64,000 nt of DNA from Wocania_A sp965224845 (GCA_965224845.1 CBDDAJ010000015.1:124001-188000); one strand, 5' to 3'; positions 33,431 through 43,302 are shown, numbered from the stretch's first letter. The notes: generated by a model not told the origin, from the sequence alone. Made by a program: numbers and translations.

Positions 33431-36097
33431 ATGGTAGCTAGACTAAAAATTAAAATATTAATATGTAGTTTATTTTGTTTACAATATAACTTTTCTCAAA
33501 ACATAAAGCTTAAAGGTAAAATCACAGATTCTATTAATACCCCTTTAGCTAATGCAAACATCATAGCAGAACCTCAAGAGAATATTCCTCTAAAATTTGC
33601 AATATCCAATGGAAAAGGGCATTATGAATTGATGTTAGAAAAAGATAAACTATACAATATTACTATTAGTTATTTAGGTTACACGCCATTATCTTTTAGT
33701 TTAAAAAGCTCTGAAAATATTCAAAAAGATTTTGCTTTAAATAAAAGCATAGAAAACCTGGATGAGGTCGTCTTAAACTATACCCCTCCTGTAGTTATAA
33801 AAAAAGATACTATTACATATCGTACAGATGTGTTTAAAACCGGAGAAGAACGAAAATTAAGGGATGTTTTAAAAAAACTTCCGGGTGTAGAAGTAGATAG
33901 GGCCGGTGTTGTTACCGTATTAGGTAAAAAAGTAAATAAAGTTTTAGTAGAGAACAAACCGTTTTTTACTGGTGATAGTAAATTAGCAGTTAATAACATT
34001 CCGGCTGATGCCATTGATAAAGTAGAAGTGCTTGATAATTATAACGAGGTTAGCATATTAAAAGGCTTACAAGACACTGAAGATATGGCTATGAATATTA
34101 CATTAAAAGAGGATAAAAAAAAGTTTGTCTTTGGAGATACCGAAACAGGTGCTGGGATTAAAAATCGGTTTCTTTTTCATCCTTCATTATTCTATTATAG
34201 CCCAAAGACCTCTGTAAATGCTATTGGCGATTTTAATAATATGGGGCAAAAAAGTTTTACATTAAAAGATTATATAGGCTTTAATGGAGGAATAAATAAA
34301 TTATTGGCAGACAGAAAATCGTATACTTCTATATATACAGATGATTTTACAAAATTTTTAAGCAACAAAGATTATAAGTTTAGTCAAAATCAATTTGGAG
34401 CTATTAATTTAAATAAAACTTTAAGTTCTAAAACCAATATAACAAGCTACACTATTTGGTCGAATTCAAATAATAAAACGCAAACTCAATACCTTAACAA
34501 CTACATATCAAATAATAGTAATCTCATAGAAAACAGAACCAATACAGGGCATATTAAAAGTAATTTTGTAATTGGCGAACTTACATTAAAAAACAACCCA
34601 AATAAACACACAGATTTAAGCTTTTCTACACTAATTAAATTATCACAAAACAAGTCAAATAACAATATCACTACTGTAACTAATGAGAACAACAACATTA
34701 TTAACACAATTATAGAGGGTAATGATATTTTTATTAAACAAAATTTAGAGTTTCATAAACAACTCAAAAAGGCTCATACATTAAGTTTTATTTTAAATTA
34801 TAATTACAAAAAGGAAAAACCAAACACGAATTGGAATACAGACAATGCCTTTTTTGAGGGTTTAATTCCTCTCGAAGAAGAGGAAACTTACAATATTGTA
34901 AAAAACAAAAAAGCGTTATCTCAAAACATCGATTTGGCAATCAAGCACTATTGGGAGCTTAATAATTTTAACCATATTTATACAACCTTAGGAGCTTTAT
35001 TTGCTTTTGACAATTTTAACACCTCAGAATACCAAAGGCTAGAAGACAATAGTATTAAAGATTTTACAGGAGCTAATTTTGGAAACCAAACTAATCTAAA
35101 TTTTAGAGATTTCTTTTTAGGGCTGCATTATAAATTTAAAATAGGAAGTGTTACTTTTAAACCCGGGCTTTTTTATCATAAATATTTTTGGGATATCAAC
35201 CAAGATAATAAAAGCAAAGACCTGTTACTTCCAGAGTTAAGCATAACATTTAGATCAAAATTAAAAAATAGGGTCTCCATAAAATATGCTCTTAAAACAC
35301 GTTTTCCACAAATACATCAATTAGCTAATCGTTTTACTCTTCTTAATTTTAATAATATATATATAGGAAATCAAAATTTAGAAAATGAGCGCTACCACGC
35401 TGCATCCATTAATCTAAACAGGTTTAGCATTTTTAGAGATATTTTTTACAACTTCTCAATTACGCTTAAAATTAAAGAAGATAACTTTAAAAATGCTACA
35501 ACAATTGAAGATATTAATTATGTTTCTACTCCATTATTATCAAATTTTGAAGATAAAACCTGGAGGTTTTATGGTAGTTTAAAAAAGGGGATAGGCAACT
35601 TTATGTTCTCATTAAAAACAAATACAATTTTTGCAAATCATGAGAATCTCATTAATAACGAATTGATTAATAACAAATCTAAATCCTATGCATTTGGTAC
35701 AGGTATAGAAACAAGATTCAAAGATTTTCCAAATCTCGAAATAACCTATAACAAAAAACATACAAAATATACTACAAATAGTATTTCAAAGTTTAAAAGT
35801 AATACCCTTTCTTTTTTTCTTGAATACGACTTTCTTAAAGATTTTATTTTAAAAGCAGATTATAGTTATAATAACTATGAGAATAAAAATATAGGTTTAA
35901 AAAATATTTTTGACACCGCTAATACTTCACTATTCTACCAAAAAAAAGATAGCCCCTGGGGTTTTGAGGTTACTGCAAATAATCTTTTCGATGTAAAATT
36001 TAAACAACAAAATTCGTTTAATGGCTTTTTAATTAGAGATAACAAAACGTTTATCCTGCCCAGAATCATCATGTTTAAAGTTATATACAAGCTATAA
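33431..36097 (+). CDS. TonB-linked outer-membrane receptor-like protein
   Basis: 888 aa. Signal peptide (KILICSLFCLQYNFS), an N-terminal carboxypeptidase-regulatory-like domain (about 24-105; GKITDSINTPLANANI, LGYTPLSF), a plug-like region (DVLKKLPGVEVDRAGVV, VEVLDNYNEVSILKGLQ), then a large beta-barrel ending YNLFDVKFK...IMFKVIYKL. This is the layout of TonB-dependent OMPs that Bacteroidota often pair with GLPGLI proteins. Unlike SusC proteins in the PUL below, no SusD partner is adjacent, so the substrate is unclear; peptide or metal uptake would fit the family. Confidence 0.85.
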   Translation: MVARLKIKILICSLFCLQYNFSQNIKLKGKITDSINTPLANANIIAEPQENIPLKFAISNGKGHYELMLEKDKLYNITISYLGYTPLSFSLKSSENIQKDFALNKSIENLDEVVLNYTPPVVIKKDTITYRTDVFKTGEERKLRDVLKKLPGVEVDRAGVVTVLGKKVNKVLVENKPFFTGDSKLAVNNIPADAIDKVEVLDNYNEVSILKGLQDTEDMAMNITLKEDKKKFVFGDTETGAGIKNRFLFHPSLFYYSPKTSVNAIGDFNNMGQKSFTLKDYIGFNGGINKLLADRKSYTSIYTDDFTKFLSNKDYKFSQNQFGAINLNKTLSSKTNITSYTIWSNSNNKTQTQYLNNYISNNSNLIENRTNTGHIKSNFVIGELTLKNNPNKHTDLSFSTLIKLSQNKSNNNITTVTNENNNIINTIIEGNDIFIKQNLEFHKQLKKAHTLSFILNYNYKKEKPNTNWNTDNAFFEGLIPLEEEETYNIVKNKKALSQNIDLAIKHYWELNNFNHIYTTLGALFAFDNFNTSEYQRLEDNSIKDFTGANFGNQTNLNFRDFFLGLHYKFKIGSVTFKPGLFYHKYFWDINQDNKSKDLLLPELSITFRSKLKNRVSIKYALKTRFPQIHQLANRFTLLNFNNIYIGNQNLENERYHAASINLNRFSIFRDIFYNFSITLKIKEDNFKNATTIEDINYVSTPLLSNFEDKTWRFYGSLKKGIGNFMFSLKTNTIFANHENLINNELINNKSKSYAFGTGIETRFKDFPNLEITYNKKHTKYTTNSISKFKSNTLSFFLEYDFLKDFILKADYSYNNYENKNIGLKNIFDTANTSLFYQKKDSPWGFEVTANNLFDVKFKQQNSFNGFLIRDNKTFILPRIIMFKVIYKL

Positions 36098-36237
36098 TTT
36101 TATTCCTTAAAAGTTAAATTTGAAAACGATATTCAATTTTTAGACTTACTACTTCTTTGTATTTGAAAACTAAAATCTCAAACACTTAAAGTCTTAAATT
36201 TACTGCTTACAGCAACGGATTACTGTTTACTAAATAT

Positions 36238-36245
36238 TATATTTG
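36238..36245 (+). promoter_or_regulatory. -7 box (TATATTTG) for asnS
   Basis: Exact TAnnTTTG match 20 bases upstream of the asnS ATG. A GTTTA at about 36225 could serve as a weak -33. Confidence 0.55.
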
Positions 36246-36265
36246 CACTTTAAAATTTAATACAC

Positions 36266-37699
36266 ATGCAATTACGTACCGTTTCAGAATTATTATCGCA
36301 AAATATTTCCATCCCCGAAGTAGAAGTTAAAGGTTGGGTAAGAACGTTTAGAGCGAACCGCTTTATCGCTTTAAATGATGGTTCTACAATAAACAATATA
36401 CAATGCGTAGTTGATTTTGAAAATACAGATGAGGCCTTATTAAAACGTATTACAACTGGTGCAGCCATGCATATTAAAGGCGAGTTAGTAGAAAGTCAAG
36501 GGAAAGGACAAAAGGTCGAGATTAATGTAAGTTCATTTGAAATTTTAGGAGATTCTGACCCTGAAACGTTTCCTATTCAACCAAAAAAGCATTCGTTTGA
36601 GTTTTTAAGGGAACATGCTCATTTAAGAACCCGTACCAACACCTTTAGTGCTGTGATGCGTTTGCGATCTGCGCTTTCTTTTGCTATTCATAAATACTTT
36701 AACGAAAATGGGTTTTACTACATGCACGCACCAATTATTACGGGTAGTGATGCAGAAGGTGCCGGCGAAATGTTTAGAGTAACAAACTTAGATGATAAAA
36801 ATCCACCACTAAATGATGAAGGCAAAGTTAATTATAAAGAAGATTTCTTTGGAAAAGAAACCAACTTAACCGTTTCTGGACAACTGGAGGCCGAAACTTA
36901 TGCCATGTCTCTTGGTAAAGTTTATACTTTCGGGCCAACGTTTAGAGCAGAAAACTCTAACACTTCACGTCATTTAGCAGAATTTTGGATGATTGAACCT
37001 GAGGTCGCTTTTATGGATTTAGCTGGCAATATGGATTTAGCTGAAGATTTTATGAAAGCTGTAATTAGCTATGTTTTAGAAAATAACCCTGAGGATTTAG
37101 CATTTTTAGACAAACGCTTACAAGACGAAGATAAAACAAAGCCACAAGCTGAACGTAGTGACATGAGTTTAATTGAAAAATTAAAATTTGTTACTGAAAA
37201 CAACTTTAAACGTGTTAGTTATACTGAAGCTATAGACATTTTACGTAACTGTAAACCAAATAAGAAAAAGAAATTTAAATACATTATAAACGAATGGGGT
37301 GCCGATTTACAAAGTGAGCATGAGCGTTTTCTTGTTGAAAAGCACTTTAAATGTCCCGTAATTTTATTTGACTATCCAGCAAACATTAAAGCTTTTTATA
37401 TGCGTTTAAATGAGGATGGAAAAACGGTTCGCGCCATGGACATACTATTTCCAGGTATTGGAGAAATGGTAGGTGGATCGCAACGCGAAGAACGCTTAGA
37501 GGTGTTGAAAGAAAAAATGAAAGCCTTAGATATTGATGAAAAAGAATTATGGTGGTATTTAGATTTGCGTAAATATGGTACTGCAGTACATTCTGGTTTT
37601 GGCTTAGGCTTTGAACGATTGGTTATGTTTGCAACAGGAATGAGCAACATTAGAGATGTCATTCCTTTTCCAAGAACACCCCAAAATGCAGAATTTTAA
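36266..37699 (+). CDS. asnS: Asparaginyl-tRNA synthetase
   Basis: 477 aa class IIb synthetase. N-terminal OB fold binds the anticodon (VEVKGWVRTFRANRFIALNDGS). Motif 2: TFGPTFRAENSNTSRHLAEFW. Motif 3: GFGLGFERLVMFATGMSNIRDVIPFPRTP. A charged insert lies in the middle (residues 275-325, DKRLQDEDKTKPQAERSD). Charges tRNA-Asn in the cytoplasm. The absence of aspartate-specific features in motif 3 argues for AsnRS over AspRS. Confidence 0.97.
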   Translation: MQLRTVSELLSQNISIPEVEVKGWVRTFRANRFIALNDGSTINNIQCVVDFENTDEALLKRITTGAAMHIKGELVESQGKGQKVEINVSSFEILGDSDPETFPIQPKKHSFEFLREHAHLRTRTNTFSAVMRLRSALSFAIHKYFNENGFYYMHAPIITGSDAEGAGEMFRVTNLDDKNPPLNDEGKVNYKEDFFGKETNLTVSGQLEAETYAMSLGKVYTFGPTFRAENSNTSRHLAEFWMIEPEVAFMDLAGNMDLAEDFMKAVISYVLENNPEDLAFLDKRLQDEDKTKPQAERSDMSLIEKLKFVTENNFKRVSYTEAIDILRNCKPNKKKKFKYIINEWGADLQSEHERFLVEKHFKCPVILFDYPANIKAFYMRLNEDGKTVRAMDILFPGIGEMVGGSQREERLEVLKEKMKALDIDEKELWWYLDLRKYGTAVHSGFGLGFERLVMFATGMSNIRDVIPFPRTPQNAEF

Positions 37700-37780
37700 T
37701 GTCTCGATAAAAAAGAATGGTTACTTGGTAACTAAGAAATAAAAGTTTTTTTTACTTTTATCTTAAACCAAATCGTATAT

Positions 37781-39241
37781 ATGCTCAAACAACACTTACA
37801 ATTTAAATTATCGCAAAAACTGTCGCCGCAGCAAATTCAATTGATGAAATTGATACAGTTGCCTACACAGGCTTTTGAGCAACGTTTAAAACAAGAGCTT
37901 GAGGAAAATCCGGCACTTGAAGGTGGAAAAGAAGAACATGACAGCGATTACGATTCTGATTTAGATAATACTGCAGATGATTTTAATGATAATGAAACGA
38001 TAAATACGGAAGACATTAATGTGGATGAGTATTTAAGTGATGATGAAATTCCTGATTACCGCACGCAAGTTAATAACTATAGTAGCGATGATGAAGAGAA
38101 AACCATTCCGTATGCTGCAGGAACTTCATTTACACAACATTTAATTAACCAGCTAAACACATATCGCTTATCTGATGAAGAACGAGATATTGCTGAGTTT
38201 TTAGTAGGGAGTGTTGATGAAAGTGGTTACATTCGTCGTTCGCTATCTGATATTACAGATGATTTAGCCTTTACTCAAAATGTATATACAGACGAAGAAA
38301 AAGTAGAATCTGTTTTACATATTGTACATCAATTAGATCCTGCCGGAGTTGGCGCAAGACATTTACAAGAATGTTTAAGTATTCAATTGCATAGAAAAGA
38401 AAAAACGCCAGACTGTGAGTTAGCTATAAATATTATTGATAATGCTTTTGACCAGTTTACAAAAAAGCATTATAAAAAACTGCTCCAAAAGTTTGATATC
38501 ACTGAAGATCAATTAAAAGGTGCTATTTCAGAAATAGAACATTTAAACCCAAAACCGGGAGGGTCTTATGCTGGGAACAATAGAATTGTTGAACATGTTG
38601 TACCAGATTTTGCTATTAAAATTGTTGATGGCGAATTAGAGCTTACACTTAATGGGAGAAATGCTCCAGAGCTCCATGTATCTAGAGAGTATAATAATAT
38701 GCTTAAAGGTTACAAAGACAGTAAAGAAAAATCGAGCACACAAAAGGACGCTGTTATTTTTATCAAACAAAAATTAGATGCCGCTAAATGGTTTATTGAG
38801 GCCATTAAACAACGACAGCAAACCCTGTTTATAACCATGAGTGCTATTATGCATTATCAAAGCGAGTATTTTTTAACTGGTGATGAGCGCACTTTAAAGC
38901 CTATGATTCTTAAAGATATTGCAGATGAAATAGCTATGGATGTTTCAACAGTATCAAGAGTTGCAAATAGTAAATATGTAGATACCCCTTACGGAACAAA
39001 ATTAATTAAAGAATTCTTTTCCGAATCGATGAAAAATGATCAGGGTGAAGACGTATCGACTAGAGAAATAAAGAAAATACTAGAGACGGTTATTGAAGAA
39101 GAAGATAAACGCAAACCCTTAACTGATGAAACTTTAGCAGGCATTTTAAAAGAAAAAGGGTATCCTATTGCAAGACGAACCGTTGCTAAGTATAGAGAAC
39201 AATTGGATATTCCGGTAGCACGTTTACGCAAAAAAATATGA
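37781..39241 (+). CDS. rpoN: RNA polymerase sigma-54 factor
   Basis: 486 aa. Region I is Gln/Leu-rich (LSQKLSPQQIQLMKLIQLPTQAF), an acidic region II follows (EEHDSDYDSDLDN), then the core-binding domain. A helix-turn-helix precedes the C-terminal RpoN box ARRTVAKYRE, which is intact. Directs RNA polymerase to -24/-12 promoters with bacterial enhancer-binding proteins. The next gene overlaps its stop by 4 bases. Confidence 0.97.
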   Translation: MLKQHLQFKLSQKLSPQQIQLMKLIQLPTQAFEQRLKQELEENPALEGGKEEHDSDYDSDLDNTADDFNDNETINTEDINVDEYLSDDEIPDYRTQVNNYSSDDEEKTIPYAAGTSFTQHLINQLNTYRLSDEERDIAEFLVGSVDESGYIRRSLSDITDDLAFTQNVYTDEEKVESVLHIVHQLDPAGVGARHLQECLSIQLHRKEKTPDCELAINIIDNAFDQFTKKHYKKLLQKFDITEDQLKGAISEIEHLNPKPGGSYAGNNRIVEHVVPDFAIKIVDGELELTLNGRNAPELHVSREYNNMLKGYKDSKEKSSTQKDAVIFIKQKLDAAKWFIEAIKQRQQTLFITMSAIMHYQSEYFLTGDERTLKPMILKDIADEIAMDVSTVSRVANSKYVDTPYGTKLIKEFFSESMKNDQGEDVSTREIKKILETVIEEEDKRKPLTDETLAGILKEKGYPIARRTVAKYREQLDIPVARLRKKI

Positions 39242-39846
39242 TAGATCGTATTTTAAGAAGCATCTCATTTATTTTTCACCCTTTATTAATGCCATTGCTA
39301 GGTGTTGCTTTTTATTTCATAAAAACACCAAGGTTCATTCCAAATGAAATTATTCAAGCCAAATTAATTTCCCTCTTCATTTTAACTGTTGTTTTACCCA
39401 TATTGCTTTACTTTTTACTAAAAACTTTAGGTAAGGTTAAGTCTATTTATTTAGAAAGCACACAAGAGCGTATTTTTCCACTAATACTCAACAGTATAGT
39501 TATTACTTTAGTGCTACAACGCATCATTACACCAAACCAAATTATTGAGCTTTATTTCTTTTTTGTTGGCATGCTAATTTCTACTTTAGCTTGTTTAATT
39601 TTGGCTATCTTCAAATTTAAAGCTAGTATACATATGATTGGTGTATCTGGCTTATTTATGTTTTTTATTGCCTTGAGTATCCATTTTAATATAAATATTA
39701 ATGGCACATTAGCTTTAATGTCTATTATTACCGGAGCTGTAGCAACCTCAAGATTACATCTAAACGCACACACTTATAAAGAATTAATTATTGGTCTTTT
39801 TGTTGGTATGTTTCCACAGCTAATTTTAATTAACTATTGGTTGTAA
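39238..39846 (+). CDS. PAP2-like integral membrane protein
   Basis: 202 aa, start overlapping the rpoN stop (ATGA). About six membrane helices (LLGVAFYFI, LFILTVVLPILLYFLL, LILNSIVITLVL, YFFFVGMLISTLACLIL, LFMFFIALSIHF, ELIIGLFVGMFPQLILI). The late segments KASIHMIGVSGL and ATSRLHLNAHTYKELIIGLFVG resemble the type-2 phosphatidic acid phosphatase motifs (Ser-His, then Arg and His). The signature is degenerate, so lipid phosphatase activity is uncertain. The overlap suggests translational coupling with rpoN. Confidence 0.75.
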   Translation: MIDRILRSISFIFHPLLMPLLGVAFYFIKTPRFIPNEIIQAKLISLFILTVVLPILLYFLLKTLGKVKSIYLESTQERIFPLILNSIVITLVLQRIITPNQIIELYFFFVGMLISTLACLILAIFKFKASIHMIGVSGLFMFFIALSIHFNININGTLALMSIITGAVATSRLHLNAHTYKELIIGLFVGMFPQLILINYWL

Positions 39847-39881
39847 AAATTTGCCCTTTATTTTTGGAATGAAGAAATTAT

Positions 39882-40574
39882 TTATAAAATATAAAACATT
39901 AAACCAAGCTTAACAGCATTCATAGCTATTTTATTACCATCTACTTTAGTATCACTGGAAAATATTGGGTTTATAGCATAATATAAGTGCAGATTCCATG
40001 TCCCATACCCGATACTTAGTGTTACCCCATATTGAAAATCGTTAAAGCCACTAACATTACTGTATTTAAGAGCTCCTAAATCGCCAACATGCTTAGTTGT
40101 ATGCGTAAACACATATCCTAACTTAAAGCCCGTGTAAATGCGCCAAAAATCGTAATTGCTAGCTGTTGATGTTCGCCATCTAAACTCAATTGGCAGCTCA
40201 ACCAAATGCATTGAAAATTTATTTTTAGAATAGGTATCACTATCGGTTAAAATGCTGTATTCAAAATTTCTAGATCCATCTCTATTAACAAGTAGATTTT
40301 GATTAAAGGAGTTAGCAGAATACCCAACACCTATACCAATAGACACATTCCTGTTTTTATTAATAGGCATATCTTTAATATATCCTAAATGGAATCCAGA
40401 AGAAAAACCACTCTGTTTTAAGCTTTTTGGGATGTTTCCTAATAAATTATAGGTAATTCCTATATAAAAATGATCCTCCTTATAAAGAGAATCAACAGCT
40501 TTATTTTGAGTGTCTTGAGAAAAAGCACATTGAAAACCCAACATTAAAAGTACAATAAAAAAGCCGTGCTTCAT
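39882..40574 (-). CDS. Outer-membrane beta-barrel protein (porin family, PorT-like)
   Basis: 230 aa with a signal peptide (FFIVLLMLGFQCAFS). Eight or so amphipathic strands follow, with Gly/aromatic alternation (HLGYIKDMPINKNRNVSIGIGVGYSAN; MHLVELPIEFRWR; AVKLGLMFYIL). The VELPI...RW segment is typical of OMP_b-brl_2 proteins in Bacteroidota. Separated from the ExbD gene upstream by a terminator (40642-40671), so it is a separate unit. Structural or transport role in the outer membrane. Confidence 0.75.
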   Translation of the reverse strand: MKHGFFIVLLMLGFQCAFSQDTQNKAVDSLYKEDHFYIGITYNLLGNIPKSLKQSGFSSGFHLGYIKDMPINKNRNVSIGIGVGYSANSFNQNLLVNRDGSRNFEYSILTDSDTYSKNKFSMHLVELPIEFRWRTSTASNYDFWRIYTGFKLGYVFTHTTKHVGDLGALKYSNVSGFNDFQYGVTLSIGYGTWNLHLYYAINPIFSSDTKVDGNKIAMNAVKLGLMFYIL

Positions 40575-40641
40575 TTTATTTAAATCTATCTATTATAGTA
40601 ACTATGCAAGTATAATTAAAATTGTACTGTAATTAAAAAAT

Positions 40642-40671
40642 AAAAGCGTTTTGAATTATCAAAACGCTTTT
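40642..40671 (-). terminator. Terminator after the ExbBD operon
   Basis: AAAAGCGTTTTGA pairs perfectly with TCAAAACGCTTTT, four-base loop, with a T-rich stretch on the minus strand after it. Confidence 0.85.
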
Positions 40672-40697
40672 AATTACAATATAAAATTAAGATTTTT

Positions 40698-41177
40698 TTA
40701 TTCCATGTTGCTCAATGCATCTCCAGCGCCAGTGGTATAATTTATTTTTAATGCATTTACCTTTCTTAGCTCTTGTTTTACATCACCAACAATGCCCATA
40801 TTAGCTTCTTTATCTACTTTTAAAGACACTGTTAAATAAGGTATTAATTCTTCTCTTATAGCTAATCTTTCTGCTTCAATAAATCGTCCAACCTCAGAGA
40901 CATCAGCAAATTTATCATTAAGCTGAATTCTTGCAACATTACCATATTTCTTATAATTAGCACTTGGCTTACCCATGTATATATAACTAATAGGGTATTT
41001 TTTGTCAAGTTTTTCAACTTGATCCGCTAATGGTAACTGGTTTTGTATTTTAAGTGTATCTTCTCTCATTACAGTGGCTACCATAAAAAAGAATAATAAC
41101 ATAAATACAATATCTGGTAATGATGCCGTATTAATTGGAGCTAAACCTCCATCTTTTTTCTTTTTAAATTTAGACAT
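40698..41177 (-). CDS. exbD: Biopolymer transporter ExbD (second copy)
   Basis: 159 aa. Basic N terminus (SKFKKKKDGGLAPINTASLPDIVFMLLFFFMVATVM), i.e. one membrane helix with the conserved Asp in SLPDIVFML that carries protons. The periplasmic domain follows (DTLKIQNQLPLADQ). Forms the TonB-energising complex with ExbB; here it probably powers the TonB-linked receptors of this and other loci. 25 bases after exbD1. Confidence 0.92.
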   Translation of the reverse strand: MSKFKKKKDGGLAPINTASLPDIVFMLLFFFMVATVMREDTLKIQNQLPLADQVEKLDKKYPISYIYMGKPSANYKKYGNVARIQLNDKFADVSEVGRFIEAERLAIREELIPYLTVSLKVDKEANMGIVGDVKQELRKVNALKINYTTGAGDALSNME

Positions 41178-41202
41178 AATCTTTAATCTATTTAATTCTA
41201 AA

Positions 41203-41829
41203 TTATTCTACAACTTCTGAAAGTTTTTGAGGGATTTCAAGCTTGATTTGATCAATAACCTCTTTTAACTTTTCTTTATTACCAGTCCATCTAACATCTT
41301 TACTATTAGCTTGCATTTCAACAAAATTCATGTCCCTAAATCCTTTTTGAGGACCCAGCTCTAATGCTCTTCTATTTCTTAATTCATTATAAGCTGCAAC
41401 CAATTCGTTTTGAACAGATATATAAGCTGCATAAGATGTTTCACGATCATTCTTTAAAGATATAATAGCTTTGTCTGGATGGTCTGACGATGTTGGATCC
41501 TTTTTGCCCTGGCAGTAATCACATTTATTACCATTAGCATCAGTTCCGCCACCATTGTCTAAAAATTCAACAGCTGCTTTTCTTAAGTCTTTAATATTCA
41601 TGGGTTCGTCTTCAACCAATAACTGATCGTTTTTGTTCAATAAAACAGTAAAAATATTTTTCTGTTTTATAATAGGCGGTTCTACTTCACTATCATCGAT
41701 AGGAGGTAGTTTACGGTTAATACCAGAATCTTTCTCAATAGTGGTAGTCACTAAGAAAAAAATTAATAGTAAGAAGGCAATGTCGGCCATTGAGCCTGCA
41801 TTAACTTCTGGTGCTGCTCGTTTTGCCAT
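41203..41829 (-). CDS. exbD: Biopolymer transporter ExbD (first copy, long form)
   Basis: 208 aa. Start region AAPEVNAGSMADIAFLLLIFFLVTTTI, with the proton-carrying Asp in MADIAFLLL. The periplasmic domain has an extra loop with CDYCQGKK, an atypical Cys pair. Longer than usual ExbD (about 140 aa). Starts one base from the upstream membrane-protein gene's stop, so the operon is compact. Confidence 0.92.
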   Translation of the reverse strand: MAKRAAPEVNAGSMADIAFLLLIFFLVTTTIEKDSGINRKLPPIDDSEVEPPIIKQKNIFTVLLNKNDQLLVEDEPMNIKDLRKAAVEFLDNGGGTDANGNKCDYCQGKKDPTSSDHPDKAIISLKNDRETSYAAYISVQNELVAAYNELRNRRALELGPQKGFRDMNFVEMQANSKDVRWTGNKEKLKEVIDQIKLEIPQKLSEVVE

Positions 41830-41830
41830 A

Positions 41831-42265
41831 TTACTTTATCATTTTTTTAATTCCAAAAAACAGCATAGAACCTCCTGCAATAGCGAGTAGGAAATAAAAC
41901 AAATATAATCCTGATCCTAGTAATTTTGATCCTCCTGCAGACAGTGTGTCTCCATCTTTTAATGGTGTTTCTACCCCATTTGCAAATCCAAAATAGCAGA
42001 TAGCTGCTAATATAGCGAATGCTCCAACACCTTTTAATGTACTCTTAAGTGTTTCTGGGTTAGTAAATATGTTTTTTAAACTAAATATAACAACAAAGGC
42101 TAAAGTTAAAATTAAAACCAAGTATCCAATGTACATAAATGTGTTTACTGTACTACTAGACTCTCCAGCCTTGATAGCTTCATCGCCTGTTGATATTATC
42201 ATTGCCAGAAATACAATAGACAGTACGCCTACTATCGCCAGCAATATGGTTAATATTTTTTTCAT
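41831..42265 (-). CDS. Four-helix membrane protein of the ExbBD operon, unknown function
   Basis: 144 aa. Four predicted membrane helices (LTILLAIVGVLSIVFLAMII; MYIGYLVLILTLAFVVIF; GVGAFAILAAICYFGFA; GLYLFYFLLAIAGGSMLFF). The loop between helices 3 and 4 is periplasmic-like (GVETPLKDGDTLSAGGSKLL). Encoded between ExbB and ExbD genes with 21- and 1-base gaps, which is common in Flavobacteria; likely an accessory subunit. No catalytic motif. Confidence 0.8.
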   Translation of the reverse strand: MKKILTILLAIVGVLSIVFLAMIISTGDEAIKAGESSSTVNTFMYIGYLVLILTLAFVVIFSLKNIFTNPETLKSTLKGVGAFAILAAICYFGFANGVETPLKDGDTLSAGGSKLLGSGLYLFYFLLAIAGGSMLFFGIKKMIK

Positions 42266-42286
42266 AATACTTACAATTTTAAATTA

Positions 42287-43063
42287 TTACTTCTTTTGTC
42301 TAATTAGCAAATCCATTAACGTAATAGAAGCGTCTTCCATATCGTTAACAATGCTATCAATTTTCGCAATAATATAATTGTAAAAAATTTGAAGTATAAT
42401 TGCTACAACTAAACCAAATACAGTTGTTAAAAGTGCTACTTTAATACCACCAGCTACTAATGATGGATTCATATCTCCGGCAGCTTCAATTTTATCAAAG
42501 GCTTGAATCATCCCTATTACAGTTCCCATGAATCCTAACATTGGTGCCAAGGCTATAAATAAAGATATCCAAGATACGTTTTTCTCTAATTGTCCCATTT
42601 GTACTCCACCATAAGCTACAACAGCTTTTTCGGCAGCTTCAAGACCTTCATCTGTTCTATCTAATCCTTGATAGAATATCGATGCAATAGGTCCTTTTGT
42701 ATTTCTACAAACTTCTTTTGCAGCTTCAACTCCACCTGATGATAAAGCGTCTTCTACGTTTTGAGTTAATTTTTTTGTGTTTGTTGTAGAAAGGTTTAAA
42801 AAGATAATTCTCTCGATAGCAATCGCTAACCCTAAAATTAAACATAATAATACAATTCCCATAAATCCAGGACCTCCTTCAACGAATCTCTTTTTCAAAT
42901 TTTGATGGAAACTCTCTTCTTTAGCAGGTGCAGCTGCTTCAGGTTCTTGAGTAATACTTGTAATAGTTGTTGTTGCTGTAGTTGCAGTTGCATTTGTTGT
43001 TGCATTAACAGTTCCGAACGCCATTAAACCTGTAATGGCTAGGATAGAAAATAATCTTTTCAT
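42287..43063 (-). CDS. exbB: MotA/TolQ/ExbB proton channel protein
   Basis: 258 aa from the Met at 43063 (MKRLFSILAITGLMAFGTVNA); an 18-residue N-terminal extension is possible but not natural. Signal-like N terminus, a Thr/Ala-rich stretch (TTNATATTATTT), then three membrane helices (MGIVLLCLILGLAIAIERI; WISLFIALAPMLGFMGTVIGMIQAF; VALLTTVFGLVVAIILQIFYNYI). The TolQ/ExbB signature is GFMGTVIGMIQAFDKIEAAGDM. Forms the inner-membrane pentamer with ExbD. Confidence 0.93.
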   Translation of the reverse strand: MKRLFSILAITGLMAFGTVNATTNATATTATTTITSITQEPEAAAPAKEESFHQNLKKRFVEGGPGFMGIVLLCLILGLAIAIERIIFLNLSTTNTKKLTQNVEDALSSGGVEAAKEVCRNTKGPIASIFYQGLDRTDEGLEAAEKAVVAYGGVQMGQLEKNVSWISLFIALAPMLGFMGTVIGMIQAFDKIEAAGDMNPSLVAGGIKVALLTTVFGLVVAIILQIFYNYIIAKIDSIVNDMEDASITLMDLLIRQKK

Positions 43064-43137
43064 GTTCTCGATCTTAATTTTATTAGTTAAAGTGTTAAAG
43101 ATATAAAAAAAAAGCAATTAAAAAATAAAAATAACAG

Positions 43138-43225
43138 CAGAGAGGAAGGGATTCGAACCCTCGATACGCTATTAACGCATACACGCTTTCCAAGCGTGCG
43201 CCTTAAGCCACTCGGCCACCTCTCT
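43138..43225 (-). tRNA. tRNA-Ser (GGA)
   Basis: Minus strand. The 7-bp acceptor stem AGAGAGG/CCTCTCT, an anticodon stem CACGC/GCGTG with loop TTGGAAA (anticodon GGA, reads UCC/UCU), a long variable arm, and TTCGAATC in the T loop. Length 88 bases, class II, as expected for Ser. CCA is not encoded at the 3' end. It lies between exbB and ansA on the same strand. Confidence 0.95.
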
Positions 43226-43302
43226 GTATTTCACGGTATTTTTAATTACGGGGGCTCAAATAACAAAAAAAAATCAAGCTGTTAAAATTTTAACAGTTAA
43301 TT

